The notes beneath the pieces are model-generated. The model did no database searches and was not told where the DNA came from. It saw only the letters and a list, made by a program, of their open reading frames with translations. 64,000 nucleotides of DNA, taken from assembly GCA_022925895.1 (NCBI GenBank), contig JAKSYS010000125.1, positions 48,658 through 112,657 of the forward strand, in the 5' to 3' direction. The DNA is from Fragilaria crotonensis. Lineage: Eukaryota; Bacillariophyta; Fragilariophyceae; Fragilariales; Fragilariaceae. This document shows, piece after piece, positions 31,443-41,973 of the stretch (positions are counted from its first letter, which is position 1; the number at the start of each line of letters is the position of its first letter). The translations under genes were made by a program, and so were the position numbers.

Positions 31443-33656
31443 TTAGTTACCAGCATCGCGCTGAAGCGCCTCTACAATGTCAGTTAAATTCCATTCGTGG
31501 TATTCTGTCGTGAAGATAATTTTGCCTTCCTTATAATGCACATTTTTGAACGATTCGGCCACCTTGTTAAGCCAGCCTTCGTTACCACCATACAGGGGCG
31601 ATTGCAGAATGTAGGATTCGCCAGCTGTGGCAAGGGCAGGGAAGAGACAAAATGTCGACGAACCGCAGAATGACCAATTTGCTGCCACAATTCGGGCATA
31701 GGTCACGGCCATTGTTTCATTGCCATTGCGAATAGATACCCTCGCATCAGGAAACTTGCCCTGAATGTGATCCCTCGCAGCAACAACGACCGCTTCATTA
31801 AGTTCCGGATCATTAGGATGAAAGTGATTCCTTTCTTGTCGAAAGGGGGCAGTGATGACACCAATTGTTTGGGCAGTTCGGGGGATGAGGTCCGTGTAAA
31901 CATGAAATGGGACCAGCCCATACAGAGGATTCACACCCCGACCAATGTCACCGATTCGCAAGTGAATTACGGCTTCATCAAGGTCTTGCTCAAGCCCAGC
32001 AGTCTTCGATAGAATTGTCTGCGTCATGTTTCTCAAGTCTGAGCGAATCGCACCCACCATATGAACTAAGCCGATGCCAGACTCGTGGGGATTCAACAGT
32101 TCGGTGAAGCTGTGTCGGCATGCCTCTTTCCAGGAGAAAGACGAAGGATTTTCAAGAACAGTTTCTGATGGTTTCCAATGCTGCGGAATAGAATCGGTTA
32201 CGGGGGATATACAGTCCAACATATCAATCGTGACACCTGCTGCGGAAGCTATCGCCCTGGCTTCGTACCATCTTGATAAATGATTCCCAAGTGCATCAAC
32301 GGCTTCGCTCTCGCATCCGCTATGCGACCACAGTAAACTTGTTCCAGAAGATCTCCACGGCTCGCGACCCTCCTCTGTGCCATTTGCACGATTCACTAGA
32401 TCTTCGCACAGCACCTCTGGGCCATGCGTAAAACGATTATCAGCACGAGAGGTAATTGTTTCGATACTTGAGTCAATCATTGCATCGGTCTCGGCTTCTC
32501 CTTCCGCAGGTCCATGATGGGTATCGGCTTCTCCTTCCGCAGGTCCATGCTGGGTATCGGCTTCTCCTTCCGCAGGTCCATGCTGGGTATCGGCTTCTCC
32601 TTCCGCAGGTCCATGATGGGTATCGGCTTCTCCTTCCGCAGGTCCATGCTGGGTATCGGCTTCTCCTTCCGCAGGTCCATGCTGGGTATCGGCTTCTCCT
32701 TCCGCAGGTCCATGCTGGGTATCGGCTTCTCCTTCCGCAGGTCCATGCTGGGTATCGGCTTCTCCTTCCGCAGGTCCATGCTGGGTATCGGCTTCTCCTT
32801 CCGCAGGTCCATGCTGGGTATCGGCTTCTCCTTCCGCAGGTCCATGCTGGGTATCGGCTTCTCCTTCCGCAGGTCCATGCTGGGTATCGGCTTCTCCTTC
32901 CGCAGGTCCATGCTGGGTATCGGCTTCTCCTTCCGCAGGTCCATGCTGGGTATCGGCTTCTCCTTCCGCAGGTCCATGCTGGGTATCGGCTTCTCCTTCC
33001 GCAGGTCCATGCTGGGTATCGGCTTCTCCTTCCGCAGGTCCATGCTGGGTATCGGCTTCTCCTTCCGCAGGTCCATGCTGGGTATCGGCTTCTCCTTCCA
33101 CAGGTCCATGATGGGTATCGGCTTCTCCTTCCACAGGTCCATGCTGGGTATCGGCTTCTCCTTCCACAGGTCCATGATGGGTATCGGCTTCTCCTTCCAC
33201 AGGTCCATGATGGGTATCGGCTGCTCTTCCAAGAGGGCGATGCGTAAAACGATCATCAGCACGAGAGGTAATTGTTTCAATATTTGAGTCAATCATTGCA
33301 TCGGTCTCGGCTTCTCCTTCCACAGGTCCATGATGGGTATCGGCTTCTCTTACAACAGGTTCATGATGGGTCTTCTTTAGATTGAATGTCTTTATGACAT
33401 CGGACTTCGATAAATATAACAAATTTCCGACAGCGAGTCCAGTCAACACGCAAAACATTGAAATCACAGCAGGTTTCCTGGAACGACGCCTTCGAGGGAG
33501 GGCATCCCCGGCTCGTTTAGTATCGTGCGCCATAACGTTGATAAACTGACGAGCCGCGTTCCTCTTCCTGTTTCGGGCTTGAAACACGTGCGGCAATGAG
33601 TCTCGGGCCTGAGGTTGCCGACGTTTGGTTTTGTTGGCGGACTGAATACGTGTCAA
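31443..33656 (-). CDS. Type II membrane glycosyltransferase (fucosyltransferase-like) with a 33-bp-repeat stem
   Basis: The 737-residue protein has a basic cytoplasmic tail (PRRRRSRKPAV), a signal anchor (VISMFCVLTGLAVGNLLYL), a stem built from an 11-residue repeat (ADTQHGPAEGE), and a C-terminal catalytic-like domain. The domain carries DEAVIHLRIGD (H565), a HxRxGD motif like the donor-binding loop of GDP-fucose-using GT-B enzymes (GT11/GT23/O-fucosyltransferase fold). Further motifs are YGLVPFHVYTDLIPRTAQTI and a C-terminal WSFCGSSTFCLFPALATAG. The enzyme is probably Golgi-resident. The exact sugar and acceptor cannot be told from the sequence. A longer flanking block (MIDS.IETITSRAD.RFTH) is duplicated on either side of the array. 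Confidence 0.75.
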   Translation of the reverse strand: MTRIQSANKTKRRQPQARDSLPHVFQARNRKRNAARQFINVMAHDTKRAGDALPRRRRSRKPAVISMFCVLTGLAVGNLLYLSKSDVIKTFNLKKTHHEPVVREADTHHGPVEGEAETDAMIDSNIETITSRADDRFTHRPLGRAADTHHGPVEGEADTHHGPVEGEADTQHGPVEGEADTHHGPVEGEADTQHGPAEGEADTQHGPAEGEADTQHGPAEGEADTQHGPAEGEADTQHGPAEGEADTQHGPAEGEADTQHGPAEGEADTQHGPAEGEADTQHGPAEGEADTQHGPAEGEADTQHGPAEGEADTQHGPAEGEADTQHGPAEGEADTQHGPAEGEADTHHGPAEGEADTQHGPAEGEADTQHGPAEGEADTHHGPAEGEAETDAMIDSSIETITSRADNRFTHGPEVLCEDLVNRANGTEEGREPWRSSGTSLLWSHSGCESEAVDALGNHLSRWYEARAIASAAGVTIDMLDCISPVTDSIPQHWKPSETVLENPSSFSWKEACRHSFTELLNPHESGIGLVHMVGAIRSDLRNMTQTILSKTAGLEQDLDEAVIHLRIGDIGRGVNPLYGLVPFHVYTDLIPRTAQTIGVITAPFRQERNHFHPNDPELNEAVVVAARDHIQGKFPDARVSIRNGNETMAVTYARIVAANWSFCGSSTFCLFPALATAGESYILQSPLYGGNEGWLNKVAESFKNVHYKEGKIIFTTEYHEWNLTDIVEALQRDAGN
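32491..33216 (-). repeat. Coding minisatellite: 22 units of exactly 33 bp
   Basis: The word TCGGCTTCTC occurs at 32491 and at every 33 bp up to 33184, giving 22 units without indels. Variants are confined to a few positions (Gln/His, Ala/Val). Because 33 is divisible by 3 and the unit lacks stops, several frames stay open on both strands. One or two more diverged units follow near 33310-33370. Confidence 0.95.
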
Positions 33657-34411
33657 GGATAAATTATTGACCTTGCATCAGTGTCTGAATGACGGGATGG
33701 TGAAAAAAACTAATTACCAAACGTGATATGAAGAGACTTAAAGTCAAAGACTCTGAACATTGTTCGACTATCAAATAGACGTTTTGTTCATTGGAACTAC
33801 TTAGGGCGGAAAAATTGGCTTCCAGCAGCCAAAATTTATACTCGAGTACATTTCTTATTATCTCGTCAGCAAAGCGGTTCACAGTTTTATCTGCAAATAG
33901 TCACTTCTGTGTCGTACAAAGTTTCTTGATTTTCACGGCGAAGCGTTGGGCCTACGTCGTTGACTTCTTCCGGAAGCCAATGGCTACCGAAAGCCAACGG
34001 CATTTATACATATCCCTACTTAGTATGGCTGGTTTCACCCTCAACATGCCCGAGGTTGGATGCGGTATGCTATCTACGGTTGTTGTATGAATTCCATAGT
34101 AAACGTCATCAAAATTCTTCCAACAATCTTTTGTTCGGATTGCGTTTGGATCCATTTCGATGTATATTCATGCATGCCAATTCACTTTGTATTCACACTA
34201 CTTTCTGCAATGAGCCATCAATCAAGATGGCATTCTATGTTAAATCAATTAAGTCTCCCTGGACGAAGGCATGGTCGAAGGCAACAAGTGCACATCGATG
34301 TGTCTTGAACTTCTTCATCAATCGCTCTATCTCCTTGTACAAGAGTTGCTGTTTCTCGGCAATATTGACAATCGGAGCTGGACCATCATCAAGAATTGCA
34401 TTATCAAGGTC
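33657..34411. other. Intergenic region, no gene seen
   Basis: It may include the unseen right flank of the 985-aa transposase element. No inverted repeat could be paired with confidence. Confidence 0.4.
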
Positions 34412-37369
34412 TCATGAAAAGTGGTAGTAAGTACATATGTACGCTCGTGCACGAGCCGAGAACTTTCTAATTCTCTTTTTGGTCAATACTGTTTCAGGAC
34501 AAAGGCACTTCATCACGAGCGCAATAAAATTCACTCGACCTTTTTTCTCTCGAAGTGGAGTGATCCTCATCTTGGCCTTTGCATGTGCCCAGTTATACTC
34601 TATACCCTCTCCCGCAAATTCGCAATGAAACTTAGGAGTAGTAAACAATACTCGCAAGCCTAATTGCTGTCCAAGGAACTGCAATGCGGTTTCTTCTTCT
34701 TTGAAGTCCGCACACTGTCCCATAAGAGCTCGGAGTGATGATGATTCGAGGAACTGCCCAGTTTCTGAATCTTTTCTGCCGTTGATTGTGTAGAATGAGG
34801 TATTTACAATCCTGCCTGCTGTCTTGTCGTGTTTGAATGCTGTACACTTACAAGGATCAATCGATCCCCGTTCCCACAGAATTTGTAATAGTCCTTTTGA
34901 CTTTCCAAGCCAGCCTTCTGTTACATGAGCCTTTCGACACTGGAGATCAACCCCATGTCGATTGGCAAATTCCTTTATTTGATTCATAGGGCGTAGAGGG
35001 TCAACCGTGATGCCTGCTTCGTCTCGCAGAGCATTTGCTAGTTGAGGCTTTGTCCTATTTGTGAGCTTGGTTGTCGTTTCGTCATCGGTACGAGTAAGAA
35101 TATCATACCGCCGAGCCTCGCGACCTTCCTCTGACAAAATCCACCAAGGACCTTCGTGGTTTTGTTCGAAGACCACCATCGACTGCATGTCTCCAATACT
35201 CAATGTGTGATTAAATGGTCCGAGGCAGCCATCAACAATCTTCGAGTTCCGTATTTTTGGTTGTATTCCACCAAAACTCCGTGACATGCTGAAAGCATCG
35301 AGAGCACCATCCTTCTTACGGGCGTGACCTTGACTGTGATCAAAAAGAAACACAAAGTAATAGCCTGGGCGTACAATCTTCAAGCAATCGACAACATCCT
35401 CCAACTGAATGGCCATGTGAAAGCTGTTCCAATATCCACTTTTTGTTGCACCGATAAGGAGACTCCTGAGAAACGGTGATTCTTTCAATGGCGGTTTTGA
35501 AACAGTTGAATAAATGTGAGTTGCCGCAGCTTTGTCGATGTATTCTGTGCCTTGTCGTAAGGAATTTATGATGTCCAGCTGTTCGCAACATATTGGCATT
35601 CCAAATCCAGAATCTCGGGATACGAATGCTGATATCATGAGTCCCTCCCCGAGTGACTTCGGGAAAAGCCCACGTTCTTGATTGGGGCCAATCCAAGACT
35701 TTGTTGGAAATATGAACTGAGAGAAGCCACTCTCGTCTTGTCCAAAGACCTCAACAGGCTTCGATTCACGTGGTGCACGGACACTAATCTTAGGACTCTT
35801 GCCTACTAGTAGCTCGTTATTGCGGTTGTTCTGACTAGTACTAGTGTAGTAGTCAACATGAAATTCAACATGAGATTTGCCTTCGGCATCGACAAAGCGA
35901 TATCCAAGTTCAGGATTCAACACGTTGTGCGTTGTCTCCAGCTCAGATTGCGATACTTGTATCCATGGTAAACACCTTGGCTCAATGTCAGATAAATATG
36001 TTTCACAGAAAGCCTTGCGTGATGCCACGACATCATTTCTTTCATGTCCGTTGACATAGTAACCTTTTTGTTGCGTGTTATAGGTAAACCCAAGACGGTG
36101 CAACCAGCGCCAGCATGTTGGGATACTTAACGTGCTGATTCGATGTTCAGACAGAAACGCTTCCTTTGTCCGCAAAGTATTATCCCTGTTGTCACTGTTA
36201 CTATGCTCAATATCGGACTGCCATTGCTTGAAAAGCTTTGGTATTAGCACATCATGGCAAAAGCCATGCACCGATTCAACTGTTAATGTGGTGAGGTTCT
36301 TCACTCCGAACTGAATTATTTCATCCATTGCATTCGGGTACTTTTGAAAAAGTAATGGCAATGGTCGCTTCCCACATCGAACTGCATGATTTGGATGTGG
36401 AAAAGTACCGTGATGCCGAAATGTGCTATTCCAATCGCGTACAGCACGATCATGAGTCGCCTGTTCAATGCCTGGAGGGTTGAGTTGTGAGCAGGCCACG
36501 GAGCAACACTTTTTCCATGTCCACTGATTCATATGGAGTATCGCTAGTTGATAGGCAAGACATAGAATCATGGATCGACCGCGAACCGCAAAAATGTCAG
36601 ACAGTGAACATAGGTTGTCAGGATCACAACCCTCAATAACATTTCGCCACCCATTCTCACTTCTGTTAACTGATTGCAAGAGCTCCACGCGAACCTTTAG
36701 TAGATCTCGCGCATCATCTAATGGTGTGTGGTGTTTAACACCAAACAACTTACAGGCATCTTGACTGTTCCAGTATGACGAAAGAGAATTCAACAGCGCT
36801 CCTCTAGTAGTATTAGTAGGCGAAGGTGTACTGGTAGTCTCGCCAACCGTACTCTCCACACTCTTGTCCTCGGTGGTGTTTGGTGACATCTCTTCTTGTA
36901 CGAGATTACTTAGCAGAAGCGGGGACAAAGCACCGATGGATGCTGCATCATGATTCACCTGCAGCAGGGGCATGGGAATAGAGATAGCATCATGATTTCC
37001 TGTCTTTTGACGCATGCTTGGTACTGTTGCTTCTTGTAGCTGTAGATCATTCGAGGGTGAAGACCGTGTTGCTGGTGGATTGAAGACATTTTTTGCGACA
37101 GCCAACACCCTATCCTTCCAGCTGCCATCAAGAGGAACGGGATAAGGAACTTGAGTGTTCTTGTCGGTCACAATGTAGAACATTGTTCGTTGAAACGTGA
37201 GCCGAAATATTCCTGTCGTATTCGTTCCATCAAAGCGCGACATCATTTGGCCATCAAAATCACCGCGACCTCGCCCCATTGCAGCATTAAAAGTTCCTGC
37301 CTTAATTGAAGGTATGATTGTCCGGTCAATAAGGTTCGACTTCATGACTGCATCTACCCAAGTCTCCAC
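34412..37369 (-). CDS. Large DDE-superfamily transposase (985 aa)
   Basis: The single uninterrupted frame has a mid-region helix-turn-helix and GYYVNGHERNDVVASR segment (~437-451) that marks a group of large eukaryotic transposases also known from fungi. The first catalytic Asp is in VFGQDESGFSQF (D545) and the second in YFVFLFDHSQGHA (D677). The third acidic residue is likely E924 in GIEYNWAHAK, following PKFHCEF. The ~200 N-terminal residues are polar and unrelated to anything I recognise. The absence of frame breaks suggests a recently active or still functional gene. I could not pair terminal inverted repeats, so the element's boundaries are unknown. Confidence 0.8.
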   Translation of the reverse strand: METWVDAVMKSNLIDRTIIPSIKAGTFNAAMGRGRGDFDGQMMSRFDGTNTTGIFRLTFQRTMFYIVTDKNTQVPYPVPLDGSWKDRVLAVAKNVFNPPATRSSPSNDLQLQEATVPSMRQKTGNHDAISIPMPLLQVNHDAASIGALSPLLLSNLVQEEMSPNTTEDKSVESTVGETTSTPSPTNTTRGALLNSLSSYWNSQDACKLFGVKHHTPLDDARDLLKVRVELLQSVNRSENGWRNVIEGCDPDNLCSLSDIFAVRGRSMILCLAYQLAILHMNQWTWKKCCSVACSQLNPPGIEQATHDRAVRDWNSTFRHHGTFPHPNHAVRCGKRPLPLLFQKYPNAMDEIIQFGVKNLTTLTVESVHGFCHDVLIPKLFKQWQSDIEHSNSDNRDNTLRTKEAFLSEHRISTLSIPTCWRWLHRLGFTYNTQQKGYYVNGHERNDVVASRKAFCETYLSDIEPRCLPWIQVSQSELETTHNVLNPELGYRFVDAEGKSHVEFHVDYYTSTSQNNRNNELLVGKSPKISVRAPRESKPVEVFGQDESGFSQFIFPTKSWIGPNQERGLFPKSLGEGLMISAFVSRDSGFGMPICCEQLDIINSLRQGTEYIDKAAATHIYSTVSKPPLKESPFLRSLLIGATKSGYWNSFHMAIQLEDVVDCLKIVRPGYYFVFLFDHSQGHARKKDGALDAFSMSRSFGGIQPKIRNSKIVDGCLGPFNHTLSIGDMQSMVVFEQNHEGPWWILSEEGREARRYDILTRTDDETTTKLTNRTKPQLANALRDEAGITVDPLRPMNQIKEFANRHGVDLQCRKAHVTEGWLGKSKGLLQILWERGSIDPCKCTAFKHDKTAGRIVNTSFYTINGRKDSETGQFLESSSLRALMGQCADFKEEETALQFLGQQLGLRVLFTTPKFHCEFAGEGIEYNWAHAKAKMRITPLREKKGRVNFIALVMKCLCPETVLTKKRIRKFSARARAYICTYYHFS

Positions 37370-37786
37370 TGGTAACCACTTATTCCACAGTCGTCGTTGA
37401 AATGCCGTGTCAGGAGTGCATATCTTGATAAAGGTACTTCGTATTATTGACGAAGTTTGAGTGCGAAGACTTTTGAGTTGCCTGACTCACTCATACCACT
37501 CAAATCCTAAGATAATGATGAACACAATGGTTTGGGTGAGTCAGGCTAATGCTACGAGTGTGATAACTCCGACCGTGATTAATCCCATCGTCGATTCTCG
37601 TGCGTACCTCGTCTAAAATATTGCGCATCAGGACGTCTGTAGCCAAGTTTTACTTAGGAGAATAATCGTCCGTGTAGAAAACGTATGGAGGCCTACCTCG
37701 GGTTTCTCGAACGTGAAACCAGCCATAGTTGAATCAAAACGTTTAAACAGTCATCACGTAAGTCATTTTACAAGATTTTTACTTAA
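37370..37786. other. Intergenic region with an inverted repeat
   Basis: An 11-bp inverted repeat (GCCTGACTCAC at 37480-37490, GTGAGTCAGGC at 37536-37546) encloses 45 bp. It may belong to the end of the neighbouring transposase element. Confidence 0.6.
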
Positions 37787-38071
37787 GGCCCACCCTTATA
37801 GTCAAATCACTTTTTAGCAAAATCAAAACTGAAATCAGATTTTCCGCGCCGTTTCGCCAATAGCCGCCTTGTAGTCAAAAGTGATATTCGAACGAGTCAA
37901 ATATCAAAAGTGATTAATCGCATTAGTCAAAACTAGGAATCTAGAATCTAATTCATCAACACAGGTGCTCATTTCAACTTACGCTTGTTCTGCTTGTGTG
38001 AGTTTATTGGAGTATCTGTCAACAGAGAATTGATCGGAAACAAACTTTTGCGCGTCATTCTTCATCGTACT

Positions 38072-39867
38072 ATGCCTCCTTCTTCCACATCAGAAAGGTT
38101 CGTCGGAGGGGCTGGGCTCCACAAGGAGCTACAGGGTTTTGCTAGCTTTCTTGCGTTCCAAACGACCTGCTTCCGTAATGGAACCGCAATGAGTCAATTA
38201 GCCCAGCACGAAGCGGTGGCTAAAGTACTTCGAAATCCCAATGATGAAGACTCCGTTGGTCTCTGCGCACAACTAGTTGAAGGAACTGGTATCTTTGCAC
38301 ATCTCTTTGATGTTGAAGAGAAGATACAAACAGATCCTCAAGGCGCTGCCAAGAATTGCAAAGCGGGCACATTCATATTGAAGCCTCATCTTCATTCGAT
38401 GCCGAATACGAAGATCAGAGTCAGTGATCATCCGCGAGACATCAATCTTGCTCTACTACATTCAAGCACGCTTGGTGTAGCAACGTGATCAAAGCCAAAG
38501 CAATGGTCACTTGCGCCCAGGAACACATCAAAAATTGTAAGAAGGCCCTCTCGGTCGTGACTCATGCCAGGAGCCCCTACAAGCCATACGTTAGAACTGG
38601 AAATCTCCCCTCAGGCATGACATTGAATGACTATTATATGTTTGTCAGGAAAAAAATGTTTGTTTTGACCCAAGGCGCCGATGCTGCTGCTTCTAAAGGA
38701 AAGAAAGTGAATGTGCAAAAAGGCAAAGGTCCTGCGCTTCCAGCTCTGACGGCACCTCATGTTGATTCGATTGGAAGCGTGCTTACAATGAAGTCAACCA
38801 CCAGCAGGTCAATTGACGCCGGTGAAGCACTTGCCAGAGCTGCTGCTGATGAGGATGGTGCCTCCGTGACAACAGGAGGAAGCTTTCAAAGCTGCAATCA
38901 TCCTAGTAATAGCACAACTTCGAATGACGGACGTCAGCTTGGCAATTCGTGTCCTGTTCATCAACTCGAGATTGATGATGACGATGATCAGGAAAGCGAC
39001 AAGATGCCAGCAGACTGGACTTTTCCAGGCTTCATTTCCTTTGTTTTGCTTGGTCCTATTGTTCCTCCGTGCCTGTTGCCCTACAGGTCAGAGATAATGA
39101 TGCCAACGCTGCCATCAGCGACACATGGTGATACCACAAACGGACGAGCTGCTATGCGAAAGGAAAAGCTCGTTTCCAAAACTTACAAGAAAAATGGCGT
39201 TGCAACTAGTCCATCAAAAGCACCAGCAGTGTCTCTCCAACAAAAAATCATGATTGCAGGGATTGCTCAGTCGCAATTGCTCATGGAACAACGTCAGAAG
39301 AATCGAGCAAACGATCGAGCGATTTCGTTTTATCAGAAGAAGGTCGCAGCACAAAGACTACTATTGCTTGAGCAGCTGAAGTATATGATCAGTGTGACAC
39401 CACCTGAAGCCCCGGATCGTAGTGAGCTCTTGGGACAACTCCGGGTCATGAATGCCGCGCTCGCAAGTGCCGTGACAGAATGCTTGAATGCGGAGGAAGC
39501 AATCTTGAAGGACGACGCTGAGAACGACGCGAAAGTGGTCGGAAGTAATTCGAAATTCTTCATTGATCTCACAATTGCGACTGTACTTGGCACGGCTGCA
39601 GAGGACGACAATTGTGAGGTCATTGCTGTGACCCAAGAGAGAGATAGTACAGTCAATGCTTCATCATCCGCGGTCTCGTCGTCAAGCACAAAGAGGAATG
39701 CGAATCATTCTGGTTTGACACCGATCTCGTCGAACAAAAAGAGAAAGAAGAATCCTCCCGTTCATGGTTGGACAATGACCTCCTCCCCTGTTGATAGATT
39801 GACGGAGGACGTTTCTCCCCTTTTGTTTGACGATTCACCAACAGGGGAGGATGACGAAAGTAAATGA
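38072..39867 (+). pseudogene. PIF/Harbinger accessory ORF with one frameshift
   Basis: From ATG 38072 a frame runs to 38488 (TLGVAT then stop). The sequence continues in another frame from about 38480 (VIKAKAMVTCAQEHIKNCKK) to 39867. One missing base near 38480 would join them, giving a product of about 600 residues. It has acidic, Ser/Thr-rich and basic C-terminal regions (SSNKKRKKNPPVHG) and a helical segment (ISFYQKKVAAQRLLLLEQLK). I see no Myb/SANT signature, the usual second protein of this superfamily. It may be a lineage-specific DNA-binding partner. A short intron cannot be fully excluded. Confidence 0.65.
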
Positions 39868-40116
39868 GTAGCTAGTATGTGAAAAATAGGTATTCATATA
39901 TTCGATGCATGTGTGTGTCATACTACGCATACCGGTACGTACCAACTACTTTGTACCACTCGCTCGGGGTTCCGGGGTTCTAGCTAACATCAGAGGAGTA
40001 GGAGTACAGAAAAGAGCTCGTTCATAACAGCACTCACGCAATCCTAGTATTTTGCGATGAGATTGACATACATAGATACATATATAGTAGACATAGTGCT
40101 CTTACGGTCATCATTA

Positions 40117-41973
40117 CTACCTTCCTTTCCTTGTTGGCCATTTAACCTCCCCTCGATGATACGCTATATCAAAGTGTACTATCAATCGCTTTCGGAACTC
40201 AGCGAGCGATAGTTGCGGACCAATCGACTTGTTGTCGACACCATGATCAGAACAACTACTAATGTTGTCATTGCCCACCGCACTCTCTTCCGCATAATTT
40301 CCAAGTTCTTCATCGTCGGTCAGTATGGCATCGCTCCCAGGACCCATTCCCGAAAGATCGTAAGACCTCATTGCAACTGGGTTGTTCAGGTTTCTAATAG
40401 CTGTAGGGAAAACATCAAAATCCTCCTCATCGTATTGTCCCATCTCACCATCCCAACCACCCTGCACGTCATCATTCTGACCACCAGCAGTGGTGCTTGT
40501 CGCAACCCCACCATCCCAAGGCTCAGACAATCCGTCAACATCCAGAAGCCAATTGTGCAAAGCACAACACGTTAGGAATATCTTATCGGCATTCTCCACG
40601 CCTGCAAGGCGAATTCCTGTCTTCAGGATTCGCCATCGACCTTTCAGAATGCCAAATGTGCATTCAACATCTTTCCTCATCGATTCGAGCCATGACAAAA
40701 ATCTAATCTCAACTCTACTGCTGGTGGTTTTGATTGGAGGCACGGTTGTTGGCCAAGCCAAATAACCGTTATCCACAAGTAACCAAGCACCCTGGTAGCG
40801 TCGCTTTACAATTGCGTTGCCATCGGCTCCTCCCCTTTCATATAAGTCAAAAAACATGTCATCCATGATCTGACCATTCTTGAGATCAGTCATGAGGAAG
40901 CAATCAAAGAGTGCCAGTGTTTTGTCATTCCAGCGCGCTGGATGTCCAGTGGTCGTAGCCAAAATCTGTCGCCGGTGGTTGACTGTAATATTATAAGTCC
41001 TCGCCGTGTGAGTCATTTTGAACCCAATATGAGTTTGGCGCAGACGATACGCAACGCGCTCGAGTAAAATGTGCGTGGCATCAGTACTTCCAATGGCGCC
41101 TGTGAAACCTGCTTCCGCATACTCTGAAGTGTGGGCTTGAGCATCTTCTGCGCACGTTGGTGGTCGAATGTAGAGGGCATACAGAACCGAACTTCCGTAG
41201 TCGATGAAGCAATGGAAAAACACACGAACCGTCTCCTCATGCATTGCTGTTATCTCAGCAAGGTCATCAAAAGTCAATCCTCTTCCCAAGTAACGAAGAG
41301 AAGTCAATAGCAAAAGTGGAATAGGAGTTGGCGGCTCTTGTGTGAAGGGGTTCACATTTCCTGAATGCCATCTAGCAAAGAGCTCGTGTGCCTCAAGCCG
41401 TCCACCCAGTTCTAGAAACTGAGCATGCGGCAGTCGGAAGCGTCGGCGAAAAAGCTTGTGGAACTTCGGATCCTCCAGGTCTGGCTTAAGAATGTAAACG
41501 GAATACCAAACTGTCTGTCTTGGTGAGATGCGACGAACAGATCCATCATCGTCGACCCATATTGCACGCTGTTTTTTAGGCTGGCGCCTCTTCTTGGTGG
41601 GGGCCGGAACGTTGTCTCCTCGCCCTCGTCTATCCTCTTCTTTGTCACCGAGAAGAATAAAGTCCATGACACTCTTCGCCATGCAATCAATAGCCTCATC
41701 TTCCTTGTCATTGTCATCGTTCCCCTTCCTTTGTGCTTGGTTTGTACTGATGTTGGGAGAAAAGGCACCATTGCCATCATCCCAATCAAAGCATGCTGTG
41801 CAATCGGTAGTATTGCCGCTGTCAAATCCAGAAAGCATCGCGTCAGAACCAGCAAGTAAACGACAAGTGCCTGCTAACAAAATGACATGATCGGAAGCAG
41901 ATGCGCGCACCAAAGAAGTCAGGACAAAAGCGTTCGAAGTAGTCGAAAGGGAATCTCTCTTTCGAGAGGACAT
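40117..41973 (-). CDS. PIF/Harbinger DDE transposase (DDE_4 type), intact
   Basis: The 618-residue single frame has an acidic, Lys/Arg-containing N-terminal region and a helical segment (FHKLFRRRFRLPHAQFLELG). It also has TSLRYLGRGLTFDDLAEITA and the three catalytic acids: D298 in GAIGSTDATH, D401 in WLLVDNGYLAWP and E437 in RKDVECTFGILKGRWRIL. HPARWNDKTL and a C-terminal CCALHNWLL motif are also typical. This enzyme would excise the element and integrate it at TWA sites. No frame breaks are visible. Confidence 0.92.
   Translation of the reverse strand: MSSRKRDSLSTTSNAFVLTSLVRASASDHVILLAGTCRLLAGSDAMLSGFDSGNTTDCTACFDWDDGNGAFSPNISTNQAQRKGNDDNDKEDEAIDCMAKSVMDFILLGDKEEDRRGRGDNVPAPTKKRRQPKKQRAIWVDDDGSVRRISPRQTVWYSVYILKPDLEDPKFHKLFRRRFRLPHAQFLELGGRLEAHELFARWHSGNVNPFTQEPPTPIPLLLLTSLRYLGRGLTFDDLAEITAMHEETVRVFFHCFIDYGSSVLYALYIRPPTCAEDAQAHTSEYAEAGFTGAIGSTDATHILLERVAYRLRQTHIGFKMTHTARTYNITVNHRRQILATTTGHPARWNDKTLALFDCFLMTDLKNGQIMDDMFFDLYERGGADGNAIVKRRYQGAWLLVDNGYLAWPTTVPPIKTTSSRVEIRFLSWLESMRKDVECTFGILKGRWRILKTGIRLAGVENADKIFLTCCALHNWLLDVDGLSEPWDGGVATSTTAGGQNDDVQGGWDGEMGQYDEEDFDVFPTAIRNLNNPVAMRSYDLSGMGPGSDAILTDDEELGNYAEESAVGNDNISSCSDHGVDNKSIGPQLSLAEFRKRLIVHFDIAYHRGEVKWPTRKGR

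Noticed and set aside
32456-33292. Three long open frames (plus and minus) across the 33-bp array
   Set aside because: The 33-bp unit lacks stops in several frames, so these are repeat artefacts; only the 31443-33656 frame connects to an anchor and a catalytic domain.
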